Under the pieces are notes generated by a model, which saw only the letters and a program-made list of their open reading frames with translations, did no database searches and was not told the DNA's origin. Shown one piece after another: positions 55,916 to 64,000 of a stretch of 64,000 nt of DNA. The DNA is from Agarophyton chilense. Taxonomy: Eukaryota; Rhodophyta; Florideophyceae; Gracilariales; Gracilariaceae. The stretch is taken from NCBI GenBank assembly GCA_030374765.1, contig JARGXX010000088.1:372001-436000 (forward strand). Direction: 5' to 3'. The first letter of the stretch is position 1, and each line of letters begins with the position of its first letter. Position numbers and translations under genes: made by a program.

Positions 55916-57500
55916 CTTATCATGGTTGATGTGGTCTTCCAGATTATCTTCGAAGACGATGGTCTCGTTCAAGTAAATTAAAAACGAACACCAATTAAAG
56001 CGGGACAATAAAAAGCCGATAAACAGTTGAAAGGTATCGGGAGAATTGGCTAAACCAAATGGCATCCGATCGAAACAGTAAAGTCCTGAGTCACAGATAA
56101 AAGCTGATTGTTCTCTGTCTTCTTTCCTGAATGGTACCTACTAATATCACCAATTGGTTTCGAATGTCTTAAACATAGTATCAATATCGAACAACTCGAT
56201 TTACTCACCGATACGGCTAATCGGATAAACATCTTTGACCGTTTTTTCTTTTAAGCGACGATATTCGATAAAGAATCGCCCTGATCGCTCAGATTTAGAA
56301 ACCGATTCAACTGGAGATGTCATCGGAGACAGAGCCAGTTCTATGACGCCACCGGGGAGCATTTGGTCGACATGCAAGCATCGTTGTTCACGAGATCTGA
56401 GATCTGCTCTTCAAGGGTTTACAGCGATTGGTTTTGCGTCGGGCAACAGATCAATCCGGTGTTCCGTTGTAATTATTTCACCAAGAGAGTCCTCCCTCAA
56501 TGAGATAAAGTCCCGTAGCATTTCACAAAACTGTTCACAGGAAAAATCCAGCACACGACTGAAGTCCAATTTGTCTAGTTCCGTCACAGGATCAGGTTGG
56601 TCGTAACTACTTGAAGCGGGGTTTCCTTTCCCTGCCATTGCATGTTTTGCTTTCGAATCAATCCGTGATTGAGTGATAACCTCCTCTCTCTCCTTAGAGT
56701 TACCCAGACCAAGTACTTCTGTTGCGGATATCCGAGTTCAAACCATTGCAATGAGGTGGAGCATTGCCGAACCAATCAATCGGGTTTTCACTAGAAACTA
56801 GGGAATTGAGCCAAAGTTGGAAATTAACACTTTGAACGGATTCTAGTGTTCCACCTGAACTATTCCATTTGCCAAGGCCAGATGAGACTTTCCACACAGG
56901 TAGGATAAGGGTTGTACCATTCGGAGACCGTATTGACCGGTAATTACACTCACCCAAACTTGCCATTCCTCTGGGACTTGAATACAGTAGGCGTCGCGGA
57001 TCTTTTCTGATACCCGCGACGCGTGTAACGTGTCCTGCCCAGCAGAAAACGGCACAATATCCATCTTTCATATCGACACTCTTCTAGCGAGGCCATATTA
57101 CATTCACGAATCTGTCACAGAAGTCACAAATAAAACTGGGGAGGCCAATGATCGGCATAGAAAAAGAGCTTCACCAAGAAAGATCCTAACCGAATGACTA
57201 CGTTGATCATACAAACCGTTGTTAGCGGATTGTTATTTTCAACAGCGACTTGTTGATCAAGACGGGTACTAGAGCCTACGCGCCGCGCTATCATGCGGGA
57301 AGAGAGAAAAGGCACAAAGACCTTGGAAGTCCGTCCAAGGATGCCTTCGGACTCGATGTCTTCAATCGGGTCCGGGCTTTTATGAAGCCACGTTCGGGCA
57401 GATGCCCAAAGAGGGTCCTGCCTATTTGGGCTGCTATAACCCAACTTCTTTGGGTTACGAAGGTATTGCTTCTAGACTACGACGTAATACGGCTAGGCCG
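55916..57500 (-). pseudogene. Element G: old A-type pol fragment (protease to RT)
   Basis: Minus strand, from right to left: a protease-end region like that of A (MINVVIRLGSFLVKLF, FYLCDFCDRFV, about 57120-57220), a beta-rich connector (DTLHASRVSEKIRDAYC, MVQPLSYLCGKSHLALANG), RT start (ITTEHRIDLLPDAKPIAVNP) and palm (MPFGLANSPDTFQLFIGF, LIYLNETIVFEDN). YLDD reads YLNE. It is the most decayed member of the A family here. The LTR at 55371-55915 abuts the palm region. Confidence 0.78.
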
Positions 57501-57600
57501 TTCGAATTGATGACGAATCTATCAAGCACTAGCATGCGTAGCCATCAAAACGACTTCAAAGATCACTCTTTGGTAGAATTGGGCCCGTTCTGGGCCCGGT

Positions 57601-58430
57601 AAGAGGTCTTTTACGATGAAGTTCTGACCAGAAGAATGTATCCAGGACAGTAAGAAAACGCACAATAATGTTGGTAGAAAAGCCAAGGTCAGCGAAATTT
57701 CTGTAATTTTGCTTGGTTATGACCTCGACTTGACCTAGAAACCGGTAATTCCAAACCCAATGTCACGACCGACGCAAAACACCAAAGTGTTTTTGTTCCA
57801 TGTCTATTAAGGCTTTTTTCTTAGAATGGCCACGTGCGAGCGATGCGGGACGTTTTAGGCATCGACAGCCTCGTCGTTGAGAAAGCCTCTCTCGTAGAAG
57901 AGACTACCTTTATCAGTTTCTCTGGGAATCTTTCGTCTGGGGAGAGTCCATAGAGTGCTGAACAAACCAGTAGCACTGGGCTACCAGAGTTGTTCGTATT
58001 GTTTGAAAATGGACCGACGGTCAGGTGATACATAACGATGTTTATAGATTATATGACAATTGAGTTCTTTACTTGACGAGGCTAGAGCCAGAAGAGGTTC
58101 AGGGAACTCCACCGTTGAGCGGATATCTTTTCATCTTTGATGGATTTGTCAGATAATTACCATTGCACACTGCACTCGCAGTCTGTGAAAACGGAGGCCT
58201 CGCCATAAAGCAGGGAATATTCACGTACCGAGTCATAAAAGTCAACCGTCGTGAATGGGAGGTCAGTGGTCGGAACAGACGTGGTATCATTGTGAGCTTC
58301 GGGGCACATTGTCAAATTATTTCTGTTGATGTCTGTTTGCTGCTAGCGATAATGAAGAAGATTCCTTTTCCATCATCAACGCCTTGGCGGAGTGGACCCT
58401 AGCCTGGCGCGTCCAAGCAAGTAGTTTATC
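57601..58430 (-). pseudogene. Possible integrase C-terminus of a D-type gypsy element
   Basis: VLLVCSALYGLSPDERFPEK, then VSSTREAFSTTRLSMPKTSR and KALIDMEQKHFG (58033-57770). This resembles the LyG.sP segment and following helix at the end of the D-type integrase region. Upstream sequence to 58430 is consistent only loosely. Confidence 0.35.
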
Positions 58431-59189
58431 CCCTTCCGCTTGTGCATGCTTCCCAAACTACAGGAAAGTAGTCTTCCGCCGGTCTGCATAGTAACGTATC
58501 AATGATATACGGGTGGCTGTATCCAATCCATTTCTGATCACAATTTACCATTTTTGTGCAGAGTAGACATTGTCACATCTGTGAGAATCCTTATTTAGTC
58601 GTACCAAAACTCGGTGTCGGTTTCTCCAAACTTATGACGGGTATCTCTAAGAGCAATAGTAGCACATTCAATCGAATGGTTCTTCGCATAAGACCTCAGA
58701 AGAAACTCTAACGCTTCGGGCAAGCAGCTCACTTTTTCTTTAAAGGCACGTGATGAACTTCTTAGAGAATTGTATTGATCCTCGGCGACACTGCGTAAAA
58801 ATACGGCAGTGAATTTTGTGCTTAACCCTCATTGATTCGGGACATATCGGCTTCTACTACAAAGTGTGTGAGAAAATATTACCCCAATATGGGGTGCTCT
58901 CCAGAGAAGATCTGGATTCTCAGTTAAAGATCCATTGGCTTGATGCAATCTTGTGCTATAACCGTTCTATAGGGTACAAGATCCCAAAACAAATATTTCA
59001 ATTGACATTCTCCATAGAAGACGAACTTCCAATAGAAGGGGTTGTGCCCTTCAACGCTATCGGGCAGGGGGTTTCCCCCCTTCTCTTTAATAAGAATCAC
59101 TACTTTGGTGGCTGGTGAACGTCGAGAACGGAAGGGGTGTTTGCGATGACCACGAATGGTCATCTTAGGACGATGAGTCGGAGGATCCC
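58431..59189. other. No supported gene
   Basis: A 100-codon plus-strand frame (58816-59118; LSREDLDSQLKIHWLDAILC) has no recognised motif. Nothing else stands out. Confidence 0.35.
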
Positions 59190-59335
59190 GGAACTGTAGA
59201 AATACGCAGTAAACACCAGCCCATTGCACCAAGTACTCTAGTAGTTCCGCCGTCAACGATACGAACATTAGGACCCGCTATACCGCGCTATTTCAGTTTG
59301 AGACCAGTACGCTGACCTACTACTCATTATGTTAC
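59190..59335 (+). repeat. Fragment of an E-type LTR
   Basis: AATACGCAGTAAACACCAGC, CCATTGCACCAAGTACTCTA, GGACCCGCTATACCGCG and the end TTATGTTACA match the reverse complement of the first 150 bp of the E LTRs. It is the 3' terminal part of an LTR in plus orientation, without primer site or internal sequence. Confidence 0.8.
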
Positions 59336-61299
59336 AAAAAAATTCACACGAAGGTGAGGTTAAATGCTTCTAAGACGGGACGTCACTTTGTTCTGCATGG
59401 ATAGAAGGTAAAAAGACAACGAAGATCTTTGGATCGCCTTCTTCAAATTTAAAACATCGACAAGAGCCTCCACAGCTGAACTAGAGTAGTTAGAAGGGAT
59501 GTTCTAAAGCTCAAATTCATGAAAAGCGAATAGAGTGGAGAAGAAGTAGTAGAAACCACAAAAAGTGAGTACTGTACCTTCGGAGGAGGTTACGGGTCTT
59601 TTATACTGATTAGAGTAGTCACAAATTGTCGAAGGTCCGGCGACACGGGAGCAACAAAAAAACCACCAATGCAAAAGTAAAGAAATCAGGAGGGTGAAAG
59701 TAAAATAAAATTAAAATAGGGGAGGAGAAAAAGAGGGAAAGAAACCCAATACTTTGGTAAAAGTTCACAGATGATTTGAATAACGAGCCTAAAGAACTAC
59801 CAGTGAAGATACTGTTGAAGAAAGAGAAATATAAAGGTCGTATGCTACGCCACATACCTTTTGAAAGGTGTGAGTACTTGCAAAGGAGAACAAGTCTAGA
59901 GCTAAGAAACTTTCGTCTGGGAGTGTACTGGGAGTTTCGAAGAAGTAGCCGAGGCGCTATAAAGATTTTAGTATTGCATTAAATCTGCCAATATACATGT
60001 AAAATATCAATGTTTTTAGGTATGTTGGGTAGTTACTTCTCAAATATTCAGGCTGCACTTTTTTTAGTGATTCCCGTCCGATGGAGCCTTAGCCCAGTCG
60101 TACGTGCACAGTGCATTCTCAGACCTCATAAAAGAGCAATGAGTTTTTCCCTGAGGCGACATTTGTAATAAATCGCACATCTGTGAATAATATCTAAGTT
60201 TTGTGAAACCATCTAACATTGACTTGAACTTCAGTCTGATATACAATAGCGCATATAGCATTGTTTGGCAAGGAATGTTCCAGAAATAACTTTACATGTC
60301 TACAAAACCGCTCATGTAATTGAATAATTGTTCCATGGGTCTCATGGAAACCGAATAAATAACTTCATTTGATGTTTCGGAAAGAAAGCCATGAAAATGA
60401 AAATCACAAGATTTTTCTTTCAATTGTTATGAATTCAAGCCAATACAGAATCATCATTACAGCATAATGAAGCTTGTACCGCTCAGAACGGCAGTGTTGT
60501 TTTATTGGCTGACCATTTAATCAGATGCAACCTCATCAAAAAGAAGAGCTGTAAAAGCCGTCCAGTGGTAAGATTCATGCTTTGTGGTTATTATTCGACA
60601 TTTGGGGGCATTTAGGATTTCTTGTGCACTGTTAAAGTAAATTTGGCATCTAATGGTGAACTCATACAAATTAGAATGTTAAGAAATCCCAAAAGTCTGT
60701 TCGGCGTAATCACAAAAGCGTCGTCTACTGCAAGTAAAAGTCTAAAATATGAAATTTCTGTTCCACAAAAAGATTATGAAAGGAAGGAAATATCAGATAT
60801 AGGATTGTTTAAATCTTAGAGCAATCCAGCTTGTATTTTCAAAAAACATATATCCAACGAAAATTTTGTAACCAGATATATAAAACAAATCGATTGATCA
60901 AAAAAAGAAATAGGGAATAATTTGAAAAGAATCTTTAACAACTTGTTTCGAGAAAATAGAAAATGGACAAGTGTTGGGAATCAAACGTTTGAAAAGAATT
61001 TATTGTGTCGGTACGAGTTGAACACAAGTACCTCTACTGTGTTCGTTATATAATTTTAGGCCATCAATATAGTGTACAGCGATGTCTACGGTATAGTTTT
61101 GTAGTTTTATGATATCAAATGTAGGCACCTATACCGGAACTGCAAACAGCTTGTTATGTTTAGAATTATAGAGCAGTTCAGACGATTTTTAAGACTGAGT
61201 CCATAGACGTTCTTCTCTTTTTTTTCTCTCGAATATCATAACCATCAACTTTATTAAACCTCAACTCCCACTCAATCTTCAACCGGCTTCTTCATTTTC
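59336..61299. other. No supported gene; AT-rich
   Basis: Only short frames, none with a motif. The sequence is AT-rich throughout with homopolymer A/T runs. Confidence 0.5.
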
Positions 61300-61530
61300 A
61301 TGCTCCGCGCAACCGCCACGTACGCTCTCTCCGCAGAAACACTCAACATCATCGCAGAATATGCCATGTACACCGAAGCGCTCCTGGCCACAGCCGCAGA
61401 CGCCCTCTACGCCGAGGCACTCCGCGCCACTGCCGCTACGATGTGTATACCGCAAAACTCCGTGCCATCACCGCATACGCCGTGTAAACCGAGCAATGTG
61501 AGCCACCACCGTTTACGCCGCGTACGCTAA
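61300..61530 (+). CDS. Small ORF made of 39-bp (13-residue) repeats
   Basis: It has 76 residues from ATG 61300. The body is a tandem repeat with a 39-bp period: units start at 61303, 61342, 61381, 61420 and 61459, the last two increasingly diverged. The 13-residue unit is LLATAADALYAEA-like (for example LRATATYALSAET, LNIIAEYAMYTEA), an Ala-rich pattern that would form a helix. The GC-rich island stands out in AT-rich surroundings. Whether it is expressed is unknown; it could equally be a minisatellite with an accidental frame. Confidence 0.35.
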   Translation: MLRATATYALSAETLNIIAEYAMYTEALLATAADALYAEALRATAATMCIPQNSVPSPHTPCKPSNVSHHRLRRVR

Positions 61531-62146
61531 CACGTGTTCAACTTCCTCGCAGAGTCGCTTGGAGGGTGTGAAACATTACGACAGGCCCTGAGAGCAAAGA
61601 GATAAAATTAGACCAACTGCTGAGAAAAAGATGTTGTGCGTACTCATCACGTGTATACGCTTCATACATTTTTTCAGACTGAACTCTACATGAAAATCTC
61701 TTTTTGGAGATAATCATTTTAAAATGTCAATGACTGAAGGCAAGAAAGCAACAATAGGTTGCCTTCCTGTCATTTTTCATGCACTGTGTCATTACGCAAG
61801 GACAAAGCCTAATGAGAATCGCGACGAACATTTCCAGAAGCGACTGCCAGTTTAGTTCCCCTTACAAAATTCTTGCACGCGTGACTACCAACATCACCAT
61901 GATTAACCAAATACAGTCCCCTTCCCGTAAGGAGTACGTAAAAAATCACTATTTCAGCAGTTGGCCTATTTGGTATCTATATGTTTGAGAAACCTATTGG
62001 ATGAAATAACTGACGGACAAAGTGGCAACAATGTTGTTTTGCTTCCTTGTTTGAGATCATAATCTGTATTGGTTTGCTGCCATCATTCGATTGGGTCAAC
62101 GAATGTGAGTTGGGCAGGGCTGTAACCTTCCTATTTCTTGATAAAT
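61531..62146. other. No supported gene; upstream region of the next gene
   Basis: No convincing frame. The A/T-rich sequence before 62147 presumably holds the promoter of the following gene; I see no clear TATA box at a fixed distance. Confidence 0.35.
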
Positions 62147-63796
62147 ATGGATGTAGATTCATCCTACGACAGCTCGGCGGGGGTGAACCGCTTTGTTTCC
62201 CCAGAGCATTTTCCTTCTTCAGCAGGTTTCTCGAATCATCTCCAAACACTTCCCATGGATATTCTTTCCGGTGTTTTTTTCACACTATCACTCCTCGTCG
62301 TCTCTCTGATTTTGGTTCATGGACTCAAAAATGAGATAAATCCTACAATACTCTCGAATTCCTTCGTCCGTCGTCAGCTCATCTACGCTTTTCTTCTTCT
62401 ACCCGTATTAGATATCCTTGCTAGACTTTGGATTTTACAACCATTTGTTCCTATTCTGGCTTTGTTTTCGGCCTGTTTCGCTGGGGCTTCTGCAGCCATC
62501 ATCTTTCTTTTGCAAAAGTTAGTGCTCTTTGCAAATCAATTCCTTGTTATGATGACTTCTACTTTACGTATCGCTGAGTACACTCGTGATGAAATTTTTT
62601 CACCAAAACTCATTCAAAACTTTCAGAATTTTAGCAGGTCCACTGAAGAGGTGTTTTCGAGTGTAAACTACACCCAACTCGCAGAGCACTTTTTGGAGAC
62701 TAATGACAAATATCAGAAGGTCTCTGCTGAAAATCTTCTGAATACCACGACGAACCTATTTCAATCTTCGATAGTCAAGGAGACAAGAAAGAACCTCTCA
62801 GAAATACTTGTTCACTCCCTTAGTGCTATTCAGTTCACTGATTTCGTCAAGAATGGAGATGTTTTCGAATACGAGTGTTCGCTTTTCGATCAACTGAAGA
62901 AGAGTTTAGTCTCGATCGTCAACATTTTCTCACAGGATGATATGTCCTTTGAGGGTGAAGAAAAACACTTCTCCACTGCACGAAAAATAGTGAATGAACT
63001 GCAAACAGTTTTGGGGCGCAGAGCACAGCAAATAGGCACAAGCTTGGATTTGCCAGAAGTTGATGCTATTACTCTTCATAAAATTCTTGGAGTCATTTCT
63101 GGTCAGCAGTCAATCAAAGAAGCTCTGCTCTCGTTGACAAGGATGTCGCCAACCACAAAAGATAAGAACTCTATTCAACTTTCTGATGCCTTCAACTTTG
63201 TTACTTTTAACCCGCGAGTGTTTGCAGCTATCCTAATACTTGTATTGTTTAGCATCCCAGTAATGTATATAGGTCGAGCATTGCTACAATCATACATTCA
63301 ATGGAACCTCTCCAAGACATACCGCAGATTTGGCAATGAGACCGATCGTAGAATAGATGGATATATTCTAACTGGAGGATTGACTGGAATCGGATTTGGT
63401 ACTGCACAAGCAACGATTCAAACACTTCTTTGGGCATTCATCCCCTTTCCAATCCTCAGTAAGCTTGTACTCTTTTTTCATTGTTTCATGCTGATTGTGA
63501 TTCACTGCGTAACTCAGATGGCAATCGGTGGAGCGGAAGGAAGAAGGGATCTAATCGGAGGTTGGAAAGGAAGAACTGGATGGTGGATCTTAACGACGAT
63601 TGTGCATGTAGTGTTCGGAATGTGGTGGGCAGTGCAGTATTTTGCAGCACTGGTATGTGCTGCAATTAATATTGGGCTCGATTTACGTATCATGGTACTT
63701 AGCGACGCTGTAGTATGTGGTCTATTTGTTTGGTGGGCCAAAAGAATTTGTAGAATGGCCAGAAACGACGAAAGAAACAGCTTAAAACATGAGTAA
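62147..63796 (+). CDS. Unrecognised multi-pass membrane protein
   Basis: It has 549 residues from the ATG at 62147; the open frame begins three codons earlier without an ATG. Hydrophobic segments lie at about residues 38-60 (ILSGVFFTLSLLVVSLILVH), 78-98, 100-137 (probably two), 358-377 (VFAAILILVLFSIPVMYIG), 405-430 (Gly-rich GGLTGIGFGTAQ), 433-457, 480-508 and 512-533. Between them is a soluble stretch of about 215 residues (145-357) that is helical with many Ser/Thr/Glu. The C-terminus is charged (KRICRMARNDERN). The frame is intact over 1.65 kb amid decayed DNA, which argues for a functional gene. I do not recognise the family; an organellar or endomembrane protein is possible but not shown. 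Confidence 0.75.
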   Translation: MDVDSSYDSSAGVNRFVSPEHFPSSAGFSNHLQTLPMDILSGVFFTLSLLVVSLILVHGLKNEINPTILSNSFVRRQLIYAFLLLPVLDILARLWILQPFVPILALFSACFAGASAAIIFLLQKLVLFANQFLVMMTSTLRIAEYTRDEIFSPKLIQNFQNFSRSTEEVFSSVNYTQLAEHFLETNDKYQKVSAENLLNTTTNLFQSSIVKETRKNLSEILVHSLSAIQFTDFVKNGDVFEYECSLFDQLKKSLVSIVNIFSQDDMSFEGEEKHFSTARKIVNELQTVLGRRAQQIGTSLDLPEVDAITLHKILGVISGQQSIKEALLSLTRMSPTTKDKNSIQLSDAFNFVTFNPRVFAAILILVLFSIPVMYIGRALLQSYIQWNLSKTYRRFGNETDRRIDGYILTGGLTGIGFGTAQATIQTLLWAFIPFPILSKLVLFFHCFMLIVIHCVTQMAIGGAEGRRDLIGGWKGRTGWWILTTIVHVVFGMWWAVQYFAALVCAAINIGLDLRIMVLSDAVVCGLFVWWAKRICRMARNDERNSLKHE

Positions 63797-64000
63797 GATT
63801 AGCGTTGTTCTTCTAGAGAACTGTCTGAATGAAAAAGTATCTCAGACTGTTTTGATCATGCAAACAATCCGGAAGACGTCTGACCCGATTTTCGTAGCTG
63901 TGGTAAAGAAAAGCGAACAATGTTTCGAGTATTGTGGGAGCTCTCTCTACTCATATCGCAAAACTCGCGCTCGTCAGAGTGTGGCCGGACTCTTTTGAGG
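63797..64000. other. Downstream of membrane-protein gene
   Basis: A 69-codon frame (63789-63998) overlaps the end of the previous gene and has no support of its own. Confidence 0.4.

Noticed and set aside
1..64000. Bacterial, plastid or viral origin of the window
   Set aside because: No operons, ribosomal binding sites or organelle genes. Chromoviruses, Harbinger elements, coatomer and ABCC pseudogenes and Kozak-type starts indicate a eukaryotic nuclear genome.
1..64000. CRISPR array or rRNA genes
   Set aside because: No regularly spaced short repeats with unique spacers and no rRNA-like conserved blocks were seen. The only regular array is the 39-bp coding repeat at 61303.

Overview
The window is nuclear DNA of a eukaryote. 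It is mostly decayed mobile DNA, with a small island of intronless host genes near the middle and one host gene at the right end. No rRNA, tRNA, CRISPR or prokaryotic operon is visible. Compact single-exon genes with a nicotianamine-synthase homologue, embedded among many Ty3/gypsy elements, would suit an alga (a red alga is plausible). That is inference; nothing here is diagnostic of a species.

Region 1 (1-21240) is a nest of LTR retrotransposons. Element A (1-8757, minus strand, cut by the left window edge) is a Ty3/gypsy chromovirus with a 667-bp 5' LTR, gag, protease, RT, RNase H, integrase and chromodomain. It also has an extra ORF on the opposite strand between the chromodomain and the 3' LTR. 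Element B (10199-15282, minus) is a diverged relative that keeps its 3' LTR, the antisense ORF, the chromodomain and the integrase. Element C (15283-19056, plus) is a truncated near-copy of A in inverted orientation. Two pieces of an older, different gypsy element (D) lie at 8758-10198 (plus) and 19057-21240 (minus). If the 6.5 kb between A and C is flipped, D reads through from protease to integrase and the whole region becomes an ordinary nest: B and C inserted in D, and A inserted in B. I therefore infer an inversion mediated by the A/C inverted repeats, or an assembly flip.

Region 2 (21900-27061) is the host island, all on the plus strand. It has a promoter-like stretch (four ATTGG boxes, TGACGTC, TATAAAG), a nicotianamine-synthase-like gene, a diacylglycerol-kinase-domain protein 111 bp downstream, and an unrecognised membrane protein with an organelle-type N-terminus.

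Region 3 (27062-40980) is AT-richer and holds remnants. These are a solo LTR with a perfect 5-bp target duplication inside a Myb/SANT-like ORF, a dead fragment of coatomer beta-prime (COPB2), two PIF/Harbinger transposases (one with its Myb-like partner ORF), and an unknown acidic gag-like ORF.

Region 4 (40981-49737) is element E, a complete but decayed 8.8-kb chromovirus on the minus strand. It has 440-443-bp LTRs and a 7-bp flanking duplication, and it splits the transposase ORF of a DNA transposon (F). It also has a plus-strand ORF between chromodomain and 3' LTR, matching the layout of A and B.

Region 5 (49738-64000) holds an ABCC-type transporter pseudogene, further gypsy fragments, an E-type LTR piece, a short ORF made of 39-bp repeats, and an apparently intact gene for an unrecognised multi-pass membrane protein.

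The most interesting signal is the antisense ORF carried downstream of pol. Between A and B it differs mainly at synonymous sites, and in A it is open across all 216 visible codons while the pol of the same element is broken repeatedly.
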